Origin: Paenibacillus glycanilyticus
GTDB lineage: Bacteria; Bacillota; Bacilli; Paenibacillales; Paenibacillaceae
Assembly: GCF_023715145.1 (NCBI RefSeq)
Contig: NZ_JAMBNP010000005.1
Span: 310,001 to 374,000 of the forward strand
Length of the DNA: 64,000 bases
Direction: 5' to 3'
Shown piece after piece: positions 15,910 to 24,806 of this stretch. The notes below the pieces were generated by a model that was given only the letters and a program-made list of their open reading frames with translations, had not been told where the DNA came from and made no database searches. The first letter of the stretch is position 1. Each line of letters begins with the position of its first letter. The translations under genes and the position numbers were made by a program.

Positions 15910-15927
15910 GCGGATAGATGTTAACAG

Positions 15928-15973
15928 GAGGATGCGCCTTGCGGAGGGCATTCTCTTTTTTTTTTTTTTTTTT
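15928..15973 (+). terminator. Terminator with an 18-T run
   Basis: GAGGATGC pairs with GCATTCTC (one G-U), with a small inner hairpin, and is followed by 18 consecutive T. The unusually long homopolymer may vary in length between isolates. Confidence 0.85.
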
Positions 15974-16148
15974 GCTTCAAAAGTCTGGAAATCCCAAATT
16001 TTGTACTAATTCACATTAGGTCAAATCTCCTGAAATAAGGATTGATTATGTTGTTAAATTATGGAATTAGTGGAATAAAGCGAAAAGCTCTTAACTTTTA
16101 GGAAACGCATCCGAGTTATGTATCGAACTCACGACAAGAGGTGTAGGA

Positions 16149-16625
16149 ATGAAGTTGACCGTAAGCAGGAAGTTATTTATGGGGTTTGCCATTAAGAAGG
16201 AGCAGCTTAATGCCAGGGGGTATCTGATTGTTAAGGACGAGTCCTCCGCGCAAAAGTTCAACACAGCTCATGAAAGCTTCTTGACGTTGAGCAGAGAGCT
16301 CGGCGATATCATCAAGCTGCCTGAAGCGAAAAAGCTGCTTGCGGAGCTGATTGAACTGGAGAAGCAATTCCGTGAGATTGCGGTTCGGGAGATGCAGCTG
16401 AAGGATCAGGATAAAACCGATGAGTACTTGAAGCTGCTTACCACGCAAGGACATGAAGTCGCTGCGTCGTTTGACAGCAAGATGGATGAGCTGACGGCGT
16501 ATCAGCAGAACGTTATGGATGAAGGTCACAAGTCAACATCCGTTCCCGAACAGCAAAAAATCTCGGACAATTCCTTTCAAAGGAACAGTCCGAGGTTTTT
16601 TTATCCGCTTAAGCCTGAATCGTAA
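16149..16625 (+). pseudogene. Remnant of a methyl-accepting chemotaxis protein
   Basis: The frame starts MKLTVSRKLFMGF, the usual cytoplasmic start of a chemoreceptor, but then jumps directly to AIKKEQLNARGYLIVKDESS, which belongs to the extracellular four-helix-bundle sensor domain. The first membrane span and the first part of the sensor domain are missing. After about residue 135 the sensor helix ends abruptly, and the frame runs through a terminator hairpin to a stop inside the end of the convergent MFS gene. The second membrane span, HAMP and signalling domains are all absent. It is best read as a twice-deleted fragment. A small secreted helical protein is less likely, since no signal peptide remains. 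The 175 nt before it hold nothing I recognise. Confidence 0.7.
16555..16602. terminator. Bidirectional terminator
   Basis: A long hairpin built from CTCGGAC / GTCCGAG and TTCCTTT / AGGAA is flanked by A6 on the left and a T-run on the right, so it can end transcription from both sides. It now serves the leftward MFS gene and the chemoreceptor remnant. Confidence 0.85.
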
Positions 16626-17880
16626 CATCCTTGCGTTCCGCAAGATGTCTTTTAACCCGGATAGCCATCAGTGAGGCGAAGAAGCAGGTGAAGCCCGCAA
16701 TTACAAAAGCCTGCGAGTAGCTTCCGAGCCAGTCGCGCATGACGCCAGCGCCATAGGCAGCGACTGAAGCGCCGATCTGATGGGCCACGACGATCCATCC
16801 GAAGATCATGCCCGACTTCTCTCTGCCGAATGTTTCACCGGCAAGCTTCGCCGTTGGCGGCACTGTAGCGATCCAGTCCAGACCGTAGAACACCGAGAAA
16901 ACAACAAGCATAGCCGGAGTGGCATTAAGCGCATAAGGAAGGAACAGCAGGGACAACCCTCTCAGCCCGTAATACCAGAACAGCAGCCAGCGGCTGTCGA
17001 ACCGGTCCGACAACCAGCCGGAGATCGTTGTGCCAAAGAGATCAAAGATGCCCATCATTGCCAGCAGTCCGGCAGCGGCCACTTCCACCATCCCATGATC
17101 GCCACAGGCCGCAATGAGATGAGTGCCGATCAGGCCGTTTGTCGAAAACCCGCAGAAGAAGAAGGTTCCGGCGAGTATCCAGAACGTTTTATTTTTCATC
17201 GCGTAAGCAAGATTCTGAATAGGAGACAGGAACAGATTCCCCCGGAACGGCGTTGGCTCAACGATCTCTTCCGTTCCGTAAGGAGCGGCACCAACATCGG
17301 ACGGATGATTCTTCATCCAGATCGCAACAATGACGAAGACCGCAATGATACCGGCAACCGCCGTATACATCGCATACCGCCAGCCGTAATCGGAGGTCAT
17401 CTTTGCAAGCAGCGGCAGGAACAGCAGCTGACCGGCGGCAGCGCTCGCTGTAAGCATCCCGACAACCAGCCCTTTTCGTTTCACAAACCACAGATTGCTG
17501 ACCGTTACGCCAAGCACGTTCGCCATCATCCCTGTTGCAAGACCGGAGACAACGCCCCACAGCAGATCAAACTGCCACAAGGCAGTAATGAACGGGGTGA
17601 CCGCAAGGCTGACCGCAAGTACCGACAAGGATAAGAGAACAACCTTGCGGATGCCGAAGCGCAGGAGCAGGGCGGCAGAGAACGGACCAACCAAGCCGTA
17701 CAATAGAATGCCGATGGAGGCAACACTTGAGATTTCACCCCGGCTCCAGCCGAATTCCTCCTGGAAAGGAATCATGAGTACGCTAGGCATGGATCGGATG
17801 CCTGCCGACACCAGCAGCGTTACGAAAGTGAGCAGAACGATGATCCACCCGTAATAAAATTTGCTTTTAACCTGATTCAT
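16609..17880 (-). CDS. MFS transporter (OFA/monocarboxylate-like)
   Basis: A 423-residue major facilitator with 12 hydrophobic segments. The start FYYGWIIVLLTFVTLLVSAGIRSMPSVLMIPFQEEFGWSRG is typical of the oxalate/formate antiporter-like and MCT group, and GWLSDRFDSRW lies in the central loop. The substrate cannot be read from sequence. A MarR-type gene lies upstream on the same strand, and a palindrome that also occurs before marR sits just before this start, so the MarR protein probably controls it. Confidence 0.88.
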   Translation of the reverse strand: MNQVKSKFYYGWIIVLLTFVTLLVSAGIRSMPSVLMIPFQEEFGWSRGEISSVASIGILLYGLVGPFSAALLLRFGIRKVVLLSLSVLAVSLAVTPFITALWQFDLLWGVVSGLATGMMANVLGVTVSNLWFVKRKGLVVGMLTASAAAGQLLFLPLLAKMTSDYGWRYAMYTAVAGIIAVFVIVAIWMKNHPSDVGAAPYGTEEIVEPTPFRGNLFLSPIQNLAYAMKNKTFWILAGTFFFCGFSTNGLIGTHLIAACGDHGMVEVAAAGLLAMMGIFDLFGTTISGWLSDRFDSRWLLFWYYGLRGLSLLFLPYALNATPAMLVVFSVFYGLDWIATVPPTAKLAGETFGREKSGMIFGWIVVAHQIGASVAAYGAGVMRDWLGSYSQAFVIAGFTCFFASLMAIRVKRHLAERKDVTIQA

Positions 17881-17899
17881 TATTCCGCACCTCTATTTT

Positions 17900-17915
17900 G
17901 TTTGTACATACAAAC
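17900..17915. promoter_or_regulatory. MarR-type operator candidate before the MFS gene
   Basis: GTTTGTACATACAAAC is a perfect 16-nt palindrome about 20 nt before the MFS start codon. A closely related sequence, TTTTGTATGTACAACAAA, lies before the marR gene at 18474-18491, so both are probably sites for the same regulator. Confidence 0.6.
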
Positions 17916-17980
17916 GTATGATGGTACAAAGTCCCCATCAAGGAACTTCGCTTGGGACCTTGCCTGGAACAATTATGCAC

Positions 17981-18439
17981 TTACTTTTCTAACTGCTCGC
18001 TTGTAGACTCTTGGGTTTGCGTCAACATCCTTGCTACATCAGAACCGAGAATCTCTTGATAAGTATCATGAAGCCGCTTGGAAGCAGCACGTATGGAAGG
18101 CTCCAGCTCACGGCCTTTATCCGTCGGATAGACGAGGACGGTCTTCCCCTGCACCTTGCGCTCTACAAGTTGTTTGCCTTCCAGCTTATCGATAAACCGG
18201 GTTAGAGTGGAGGGAGTAATATACAGCTTTTCGGAAAGCTCCTTTTGCGTAATGCCGGGCTTTGCGACAACGAGCCGAATCACATAACCGTAGCCTGGCG
18301 CAAGGCCTGTCGTTGCAAAAGCTTCATCTGCCATCCGGGTAATCGCTCTGCTCAGCCGATTAGTTGTGAAATAGAGACAGCTATGCAGAAAGCCTTCATT
18401 ATCCTCTTCGTACGCCGGGAGATTTATTTCGTTTGTCAT
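17981..18439 (-). CDS. MarR-family transcriptional regulator
   Basis: A 152-residue MarR protein. The winged helix is visible as PGITQKELSEKLYITPSTLTRFIDKLEGKQLVERKVQGKTVLVYPTDKG (about 60-110), with flanking dimerization helices. Ligand and target are not known. A similar palindromic motif occurs before this gene and before the downstream MFS gene, which supports auto-regulation plus control of the exporter, the usual arrangement for MarR regulators. Confidence 0.9.
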   Translation of the reverse strand: MTNEINLPAYEEDNEGFLHSCLYFTTNRLSRAITRMADEAFATTGLAPGYGYVIRLVVAKPGITQKELSEKLYITPSTLTRFIDKLEGKQLVERKVQGKTVLVYPTDKGRELEPSIRAASKRLHDTYQEILGSDVARMLTQTQESTSEQLEK

Positions 18440-18473
18440 ATCCTATGCCCTCCTTGCCTATTGATGACTTTTA

Positions 18474-18491
18474 TTTTGTATGTACAACAAA
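18474..18491. promoter_or_regulatory. MarR-type operator candidate before marR
   Basis: TTTTGTATGTACAACAAA; its reverse complement TTTGTTGTACATACAAAA aligns with the site at 17899-17916 over the core TTGTACATACAAA. It is about 35 nt before the marR start codon. Confidence 0.55.
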
Positions 18492-18521
18492 GATAAGTAA
18501 AAAATAGTTCCCTGTCAATAG

Positions 18522-18553
18522 AAAAAACGCCCCCGAGCCAGAAGCGGAGGCGT
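18522..18553 (-). terminator. Terminator of the 48-residue gene
   Basis: On the minus strand ACGCCTCCG pairs with CGGGGGCGT (one G-U) around CTTCTGG, followed by six T. Confidence 0.82.
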
Positions 18554-18565
18554 AAAGCAAGTAAA

Positions 18566-18712
18566 CTACTTATTATCGTCCTCAGACTCATAAGCGATTA
18601 AGCTGATCGTGGATCCCATCTGATCGGTCAGCTTTTGCTCCAATTGACGAATTTCTTCAAGTGCTTCGGTACGGTCCTCGAGCTCTGCCAGCTTGAAATG
18701 GTTATTAGTCAT
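18566..18712 (-). CDS. Small acidic coiled protein, 48 residues
   Basis: An ATG at 18712-18710 opens a 48-codon frame (MTNNHFKLAELEDRTEALEE...) ending in TAG. A strong AGGGGGGAT ribosome binding site lies 6 nt upstream and a good terminator follows at once. The predicted product is helical and acidic. No family is recognised, but gene structure and codon use are convincing. Confidence 0.7.
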   Translation of the reverse strand: MTNNHFKLAELEDRTEALEEIRQLEQKLTDQMGSTISLIAYESEDDNK

Positions 18713-18853
18713 TTTGCATCCCCCCTCTATTTCTCATTGTGCTCGCAGTCGAACGTTCTTATACGAATTGTTCTTTGTGAAAGGGTCTAGTACACTTGGA
18801 GAAGCAGCCTTTTCCATTACCCGGGAAATGTTATCCACATTAATCATTTATTA

Positions 18854-19042
18854 CGTTTAATTGGCCCGTTTACGGCCATCAAATCCGCAATTCATTTTAG
18901 GAGACGCTTACGAAGTATGAATCGCTTTAATCGGCCAGTTTTACGGCCATCAAATCCGCAATTCATTTTAGGAGACGCTTACGAAGTAAGAATCATCACA
19001 AATGGCCCAAATATGGCCGCTTGTGTGATCATTCTTTTTAGG
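18854..19042 (+). repeat. Tandem array of hairpin elements before a histidine kinase (locus I)
   Basis: Three units stand in tandem. The first (18854-18905) is partial. The second (18908-18976) has arms ATGAAT / ATTCAT and the third (18979-19042) has AAGAAT / ATTCTT, with GGCC...GGCC near each apical loop. A 49-nt stretch at 18869-18917 is repeated exactly at 18940-18988, period 71. The linker TTTTAGGAGACGCTTACGAAG joins units, and the last unit ends at TTTTTAGGAGG, the ribosome binding site of the kinase. From 18713 to 18853 I see no other feature. Confidence 0.8.
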
Positions 19043-19050
19043 AGGGCATC

Positions 19051-19893
19051 ATGTCCTACAAATCGCTGAAATTTTTAATTTTATGGATACCTACTATCGT
19101 GGTTGGCTTATGGGAGTACGTCCGGCATGTCTTCCTGCTGCCGTACATTTCCATGGAGCTTGGCAACTTCCTGGCCCCGGTTCTTGTCTTTCTCTTCACC
19201 CTGACTTTATTGCGCGGGCTGTTCGCCAAGCTGGAGCAGACACAGGAGGCGCTGCAGAGGGAGCGGATGTCCAAAGCGTCCTTCCAGCAGCGGGAGCAGC
19301 TTGCCCGCGAGCTTCACGACGGCATCTCTCAATCGCTCTTCCTGTTGTCGGTTAAGCTGGACCGTCTGGAGCATATGGAGCTTAATGATGAAGCGAAGGA
19401 GACTACGGTCCAAATTCGCAAGACGGTAAAGCATGTCTATGAGGATGTGCGGCACTCGATTGCGAATTTGCAGTCGCCTTCCGTTGCAGCGGATGATTCC
19501 TGGCTGAACGCCATCCATAGCGCGGCCTATGACCTGCTGCAGAACAGCGGAGTTCGCGTTCAGCTGGACTGGCGGCTGCCGGAAGGAATATTAACGAACA
19601 AAGAGCTGGTGGAGCTGCAGGCGATTATCCGGGAAGCGATGATGAATGTACGCAAGTACGCGCAAGCGACGGAGGTTCAGGTCATAAGCCGCCAGCAGGG
19701 GGATGAACAGTTTTATTGCGAAGTGAGAGATAACGGAATCGGCGCCTTGCAAAGCGAGCTTGATTCCAAAGACCGGTACGGCGTCCGGATGATGCGGGAC
19801 CGGGCGGAGCAGATGGGCTGGACGTTTGAGATTCGTAGCACGGAAGGCAAAGGGACAATGGTTCTTATTCGATCTGGAGGTGACAGGCAGTGA
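19051..19893 (+). CDS. NarL-type sensor histidine kinase
   Basis: A 280-residue kinase with two hydrophobic segments (about 7-27 and 38-57) and almost no external loop, so it likely senses within or near the membrane. A short coiled linker leads to the HisKA_3 box QLARELHDGISQSLF with phospho-acceptor His89. The ATP-binding domain shows REAMMNVRKYAQATEVQV (N box), VRDNGIGA and YGVRMMRDRAEQMGW, then a GKGT loop. The response regulator gene overlaps by 4 nt. The ribosome binding site TTAGGAGG is the 3' edge of a tandem hairpin array. Confidence 0.93.
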   Translation: MSYKSLKFLILWIPTIVVGLWEYVRHVFLLPYISMELGNFLAPVLVFLFTLTLLRGLFAKLEQTQEALQRERMSKASFQQREQLARELHDGISQSLFLLSVKLDRLEHMELNDEAKETTVQIRKTVKHVYEDVRHSIANLQSPSVAADDSWLNAIHSAAYDLLQNSGVRVQLDWRLPEGILTNKELVELQAIIREAMMNVRKYAQATEVQVISRQQGDEQFYCEVRDNGIGALQSELDSKDRYGVRMMRDRAEQMGWTFEIRSTEGKGTMVLIRSGGDRQ

Positions 19894-20597
19894 ATGAAGC
19901 GGGAGCGCAGATTCGAGTTTTTCTGGTGGACGATCATCCGCACGGAAGAGAAGGCATGCGGGAGATTATCGGCACTGGCCCGGAATTTACGGTAGTAGGC
20001 GAAGCGGCGAGCGGGGAAGAAGCAATTGCCCGGATTGACGATGTCTTGCCCGATTTGGTTCTGATGGATATTAATATGCCCGGCATGGGCGGGCTTGAGG
20101 CAACGCAGCAATTGAAGTTTCTCTACCCGTCTCTTAAGATTGTGATGGTGACGGTCTCCGACGACATTACCCATCTGTTCGAAGCGATCAAGAGAGGCGC
20201 GCAAGGCTATTTGTTCAAAAACCTGTCGCCTTCGGCCTGGCGGGAATACCTCCGTGCAGTGGTGGATGACGAAGCGCCGATGTCGAAGGAAATTGCCTTC
20301 AAGCTTCTGCAGGAATTCTCATCTGCTGCCTCGTCGAGCGGGGCAAGCGCCGCAAAATCAGGCGGCCAGCCCGCCGTCAGTGATCCATCCGTCATGACTA
20401 CGCCGCTTACTTCCCGCGAGAAGGATATTCTGGAGCGGGTGGTGACGGGAGAATCCAATAAGGAGATAGCAACCGCCTTTGGATTATCCGAGCATACCGT
20501 CAAAAACCATCTCAAAAACATTTTGCAGAAGCTGCATCTCGACAACCGCGTTCAGCTTACCCGTTATGCCTACGAGCAGGGGCTCTTGAAAAAATAA
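19890..20597 (+). CDS. NarL/FixJ-family response regulator
   Basis: A 235-residue two-domain regulator. The receiver shows VFLVDDHPHG, phospho-acceptor Asp60 in LVLMDINMPGMGG, and the switch lysine in GYLFKNLSP. A Ser/Ala-rich linker (about 145-165) is followed by the LuxR-type helix-turn-helix LTSREKDILERVVTGESNKEIATAFGLSEHTVKNHL. The start is GTG, overlapping the kinase stop. Targets are unknown, and no transporter or other obvious target operon adjoins. Confidence 0.94.
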   Translation: MNEAGAQIRVFLVDDHPHGREGMREIIGTGPEFTVVGEAASGEEAIARIDDVLPDLVLMDINMPGMGGLEATQQLKFLYPSLKIVMVTVSDDITHLFEAIKRGAQGYLFKNLSPSAWREYLRAVVDDEAPMSKEIAFKLLQEFSSAASSSGASAAKSGGQPAVSDPSVMTTPLTSREKDILERVVTGESNKEIATAFGLSEHTVKNHLKNILQKLHLDNRVQLTRYAYEQGLLKK

Positions 20598-20617
20598 GTT
20601 TGTACGGCAGTGAATGG

Positions 20618-20646
20618 TTGCAAGGAAATGCGGAAATGCATATAAT
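20618..20646 (+). promoter_or_regulatory. Sigma-A promoter of the pheST leader
   Basis: TTGCAA (20618-20623) and TATAAT (20641-20646), 17-nt spacer. Transcription should begin near 20653, giving a leader of nearly 400 nt before pheS. Confidence 0.75.
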
Positions 20647-20696
20647 ATAGATTATTGTGTCCAAGTGTAAACGGTTATGCTATTCTAAGGAGCAGC

Positions 20697-20753
20697 ATGC
20701 GTTTCGCGGGTGAAATTTTTAATAATCATCAAAGCTTTGATGGAGATAAGTAA
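20697..20753 (+). CDS. Possible Phe-containing leader peptide of pheST
   Basis: AAGGAG lies 3-8 nt before an ATG that opens an 18-codon frame, MRFAGEIFNNHQSFDGDK, with three Phe codons (residues 3, 8 and 14). It lies in the transcribed leader and ends inside the first strand of the T-box. Translation could influence T-box folding, or the frame could be chance; nothing else supports it. Confidence 0.35.
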   Translation: MRFAGEIFNNHQSFDGDK

Positions 20754-21012
20754 GCAGAGCTTCCGTACAGGGAGAAGGCGCCATGGATTGCGAGCGTCTT
20801 TACGGGATTAGGCTGCCGAAGTTCACTCCGGAGCAGACGCCTGAACCGCTGAAGCAGCTATGCCGAGGCAAAGTAGGGAAGGTCCGGTTCCCGCCGTTAA
20901 CGGGGCTAGAGGGATTGTCTTTGCGCCTGCGTTCGAAGCAGGAGGAATCGGCAATCCGAATTAGGGTGGTAACACGGTCTTTCGTCCCTTACGGGGAGGG
21001 AGGCCTTTTTTT
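20728..21012 (+). ncRNA. T-box riboswitch, tRNA-Phe specific
   Basis: The leader shows T-box landmarks: GATAAGTAAGCAG at the Stem I base, an AGGGAG segment, a specifier region GAAGTTCACTCC with the Phe codon TTC at 20822-20824, the T-box sequence AGGGTGGTAACACGG at 20963-20977, and a terminator GGTCTTTCGTCCC / GGGAGGGAGGCC followed by seven T. Uncharged tRNA-Phe should stabilise the antiterminator and allow pheST transcription. Confidence 0.93.
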
Positions 21013-21049
21013 GTTGATTGAAATTCAATGATGGAGGCGAGATTTTACG

Positions 21050-22081
21050 ATGAAAGAACGTTTGGAAGCATTGCGCGCAGAAGCGCTGCAAGAGCTGCAG
21101 TCGGTCGATAATCCGCAGCAGCTGAATGATTTGCGAGTAAAGTATTTAGGAAAAAAAGGGGCGCTGACCGAGATTTTGCGCGGCATGGGCGGCTTAAGCG
21201 CTGAAGAGCGTCCGATTATCGGCCAAGTGGGCAACGATGTTCGCGCGGCTATTGAAACGGTTATCGACGAGAAGCAAAATGCTTTCCTTGCCGCGGAGAC
21301 AGAGAACCGTCTTCGCGCCGAAACCATTGACGTGACGCTGCCAGGCAAAGCTTTGCCTACGGGCGCTGTGCATCCGCTGAACAAAGTAGCGCAGGAAATC
21401 GAAGACGTATTCGTAGGCCTTGGTTATTCCATTGCTGAAGGTCCGGAAGTGGAAACAGACTACTTCAACTTCGAAGCTCTTAACCTGCCGAAGAACCACC
21501 CGGCCCGCGATATGCAGGATTCGTTCTATATTACCGAGGATATTCTGATGCGCACGCATACGTCTCCGGTTCAAGTTCGGACGATGCAGCAAATGAACGG
21601 CAAGCCGATCAAAGTTATCTGCCCGGGCAAAGTATACCGCCGCGACGATGACGATGCGACGCATTCGTTCCAGTTCAATCAGATTGAAGGACTTGTAGTT
21701 GGTCCTAACATCCGCATGAGCGACCTCAAAGGCACATTGCTTCAATTTGTGCAGCAAATGTACGGGGAGCAGGCGCAAATTCGCCTTCGCCCAAGCTTCT
21801 TCCCGTTCACGGAGCCAAGCGCGGAGGTTGACGTAACCTGCGTACAATGCGGCGGCCATGGCTGCCGGATGTGCAAACAAACGGGCTGGCTCGAAATTCT
21901 CGGCTGCGGCATGGTGCATCCGCGCGTTCTCGAGATGGGCGGTTACGATCCGGCAGAAGTGAGCGGTTTTGCATTCGGTATGGGTGTGGAACGTATCGCG
22001 CTTCTGAAATACGGCATCGACGATATCCGTCATTTCTACACGAACGATCAGCGGTTCTTAAGCCAATTCGCGAGAATGTAA
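21050..22081 (+). CDS. pheS: Phenylalanyl-tRNA synthetase alpha subunit
   Basis: PheS is the catalytic subunit of the heterotetrameric enzyme that charges tRNA-Phe. The N-terminal coiled coil (about 1-90) is followed by the class II core. Motif 2 is in [28 protein letters not shown] and motif 3 in [22 protein letters not shown]. It also has the [17 protein letters not shown] segment. Length (343 residues) is normal. A T-box specific for Phe lies upstream, and pheT follows after 18 nt. Confidence 0.97.
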   Translation: MKERLEALRAEALQELQSVDNPQQLNDLRVKYLGKKGALTEILRGMGGLSAEERPIIGQVGNDVRAAIETVIDEKQNAFLAAETENRLRAETIDVTLPGKALPTGAVHPLNKVAQEIEDVFVGLGYSIAEGPEVETDYFNFEALNLPKNHPARDMQDSFYITEDILMRTHTSPVQVRTMQQMNGKPIKVICPGKVYRRDDDDATHSFQFNQIEGLVVGPNIRMSDLKGTLLQFVQQMYGEQAQIRLRPSFFPFTEPSAEVDVTCVQCGGHGCRMCKQTGWLEILGCGMVHPRVLEMGGYDPAEVSGFAFGMGVERIALLKYGIDDIRHFYTNDQRFLSQFARM

Positions 22082-22099
22082 GGGGAGGGGAAACAAGCA

Positions 22100-24547
22100 A
22101 TGAAAGTATCTTACCAATGGTTGAATAAATATATTGATCTGACCGGCTTCACAGCCGAAGAGCTAGCGGAAAAAATGACGCGCGGCGGTATTGAAATCGA
22201 CGGCGTGGAATCTCTGAATAAAGGCGTAACCGGCGTTGTTGTCGGCTATGTCAAATCCCGGGAGAAGCATCCGGACGCCGACAAGCTGAGCGTCTGCAAG
22301 ATTGATGTGGGTACGGGAGAAGAGCTTCAAATCGTATGCGGAGCCAAAAACGTCGATGCCGGTCAAAAAGTGCCGGTAGCGACGATTGGCGCTAAGCTGC
22401 CTGGGGATTTCGCAATCAAACGCGCGAAGCTGCGCGGCGTGGAATCGCAGGGCATGATCTGCTCGGCGAAGGAGCTTGGCATTAACGACAAGCTGCTGCC
22501 GAAAGAGCAGCAGGAAGGGATCCTTGTGCTGCCGGAATCGACGCCGGTTGGCACGCCAATCGGCGATGTTCTCGGCATCAATGACGAAGTGCTCGAGCTG
22601 GATCTGACGCCTAACCGTTCGGACTGCCTCAGCATGCTGGGCGTAGCTTATGAGATTGGTGCCTTAACGGGCCGCGAAGTACGCCTGCCCGAGCCTGCTG
22701 TTAACCATGCGGCCGATCGTGCAGACAGCCATATCGCGGTATCGATCAGCGCCAAGGAGCAATGCTCGCATTATAGCGCGCGTTACATTAAAAGCGTTAA
22801 GGTAGGCCCGTCCCCGCAATGGCTGCAAAACCGCCTGATCGCTGCGGGTATCCGTCCGATCAGCAATGTGGTTGACGTGACAAACTTTGTTATGCTCGAG
22901 TACGGCCAGCCGCTTCATGCCTTTGACGCCGATTCCATTACAACGGGCCGCATTGATGTCCGTTTGGCTAATCCGGGCGAGAAGCTTGTCACGCTGGATG
23001 ACCAGGAGCGTACGCTCGAGCCTCATATGCTTGTCATTACGGACGGCGAGAAGCCTGTAGCCTTGGCGGGCGTAATGGGCGGAGCGAACTCGGAAGTATC
23101 CGAGAAGACCGTTAACATTCTGCTTGAGTCGGCGAAGTTCGACGGCGGCACCGTTCGCAAAACATCCCGCCAGCTTGGACTCCGTTCGGAATCGAGCATC
23201 CGCTTCGAGAAGGAAGTGGATCCTGCCCGCGTCATTCCTGCCTTGAACCGCGCTGCGGCTTTAATTGCAGAGCTTACCGACGGTCTGGTTGCAGAAGGCA
23301 TCGTTGAGGTTGTTGCTGCGGAAGCGAAGCCTGCTGTCATTGACGTAACGCTGGGCAAAATCAACGGTTATCTGGGCACGGAGCTGTCGCGTCTTGAAGT
23401 TCAAACGATTTTCGACCGCCTGCACTTTGCATACCGTTTGTCCGATGCGAATGATTTGTTCTCCGTAACGGTACCTACCAGACGCGGCGATATTACGCGC
23501 GATGTTGACTTAATTGAAGAAGTAGCCCGTTTGTTTGGCTATGACAATATTCCTACTACTCCAATTCACGGCGATGTGACCCCTGGCGCGCTGACTAAGC
23601 CGCAGAACATCCGCCGCGATCTTCGCAGAAGATTGACCGATGCGGGTCTGCATGAAGTGATCAGCTACTCGTTCACGGGTCCATCCCGTACAGAGCTGTT
23701 CCCTGATCTGTCCGGCAAGAATCTGAAGCCGGTGAAGCTCGCAATGCCGATGAGCGAGGACCGCAGCGTTCTTCGTACAACCTTGATCGCGCAGCTGATC
23801 GAGACAGCTACGTATAACCGCAACCGTAAGAACGAATCGTCTGCTATTTTCGAGATCGGCAGCGTATTCCATACCGAGGAAGAACAGCTTACGCGTCTTC
23901 CGCAGGAGAAGCATCGTCTGGCTGTTCTGCTGACAGGCAACCGCGTGGATGCTCAATGGAACCGCAAATCGGCTCCGGTTGATTTTTACGATGCAAAAGG
24001 CGTTCTGGAGACTGTCGTTGACGTGCTTGGTTTGACATCGAAAGTGCGTTACGAATCGGCTCGGCCTGCTAACTTCCATCCGGGCAGAACGGCAGCCGTT
24101 ATCGTGGATACGGCTCATGGTCCGGAAACGATCGGCTATGTCGGCCAATTGCATCCAACGCTGCAGCATGAGAGCGATCTTGCCGATACGTACGTGGTCG
24201 AGGTTGAACTGGGCCTATTGTATGAGCTTGCCGATCCAGGCATTGAGTACAAGGCGCTTCCTCGTTACCCGGCTATGCAGCGCGATATCGCCGTTGTGCT
24301 TGACCAGGCTGTTCCGGCAGCGAAGCTGACGGCAACCGCTTGGGCGGTTGCGGGTGAACTGCTCGAATCTGTCAAAGTGTTCGACGTGTTCACCGGAGAG
24401 AAGCTGGGCGCGGGTAAAAAGAGCGTTGCTTTGTCGCTCGTTTACCGTCATGAAGGCCGCACGCTGACCGATGAAGAAGTGACGGAACTGCACGGCAAAG
24501 TCGTTGCGGAACTTGAACAATCTTTTGCGGCAGAATTAAGAAAGTAG
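22100..24547 (+). CDS. pheT: Phenylalanyl-tRNA synthetase beta subunit
   Basis: PheT (815 residues) carries the tRNA-binding OB fold (about 40-150, VVGYVKSREKHPDADKLSVCKID), the B3/B4 editing domain (SARYIKSVKVGPSPQWLQNRLIAAGIRPISNVVDVTNF), the B5 domain, the inactive synthetase-like core and the C-terminal anticodon-binding FDX-ACB domain (YPAMQRDIAVVLDQAVPAAKL...). It forms the enzyme with PheS. A strong terminator follows. Confidence 0.97.
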   Translation: MKVSYQWLNKYIDLTGFTAEELAEKMTRGGIEIDGVESLNKGVTGVVVGYVKSREKHPDADKLSVCKIDVGTGEELQIVCGAKNVDAGQKVPVATIGAKLPGDFAIKRAKLRGVESQGMICSAKELGINDKLLPKEQQEGILVLPESTPVGTPIGDVLGINDEVLELDLTPNRSDCLSMLGVAYEIGALTGREVRLPEPAVNHAADRADSHIAVSISAKEQCSHYSARYIKSVKVGPSPQWLQNRLIAAGIRPISNVVDVTNFVMLEYGQPLHAFDADSITTGRIDVRLANPGEKLVTLDDQERTLEPHMLVITDGEKPVALAGVMGGANSEVSEKTVNILLESAKFDGGTVRKTSRQLGLRSESSIRFEKEVDPARVIPALNRAAALIAELTDGLVAEGIVEVVAAEAKPAVIDVTLGKINGYLGTELSRLEVQTIFDRLHFAYRLSDANDLFSVTVPTRRGDITRDVDLIEEVARLFGYDNIPTTPIHGDVTPGALTKPQNIRRDLRRRLTDAGLHEVISYSFTGPSRTELFPDLSGKNLKPVKLAMPMSEDRSVLRTTLIAQLIETATYNRNRKNESSAIFEIGSVFHTEEEQLTRLPQEKHRLAVLLTGNRVDAQWNRKSAPVDFYDAKGVLETVVDVLGLTSKVRYESARPANFHPGRTAAVIVDTAHGPETIGYVGQLHPTLQHESDLADTYVVEVELGLLYELADPGIEYKALPRYPAMQRDIAVVLDQAVPAAKLTATAWAVAGELLESVKVFDVFTGEKLGAGKKSVALSLVYRHEGRTLTDEEVTELHGKVVAELEQSFAAELRK

Positions 24548-24560
24548 GCAGGAAACCTTT

Positions 24561-24608
24561 TAAGTCGCATCGAAATAGTTCCTTGTGAACTTTCGATGCG
24601 GCTTTTTT
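24561..24608 (+). terminator. Terminator of pheST
   Basis: AAGTCGCATCGAAA pairs with TTCGATGCGGCTT, with an inner GTTC/GAAC stem, followed by a T-run. The remaining gap to zapA (about 200 nt) is AT-rich and should carry the zapA promoter; I see no clear -35/-10 pair. Confidence 0.9.
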
Positions 24609-24806
24609 GTGCTTTTTGCCCTTAAAAACGGCTTGAAAGATGAGTTTTTTCACATATTTGAAACTTTCGCAATCGATTTTTGTTACATAGATGAAGGCAG
24701 ATTGTTCGATTTGCTTAGCAATTCATAAAAACATAAGAAAGTATAAGATTCCGATGTGCTTTTCTTATTTTGATCCGGGACATATTTTAATAGGAGGTTA
24801 CCCAGA

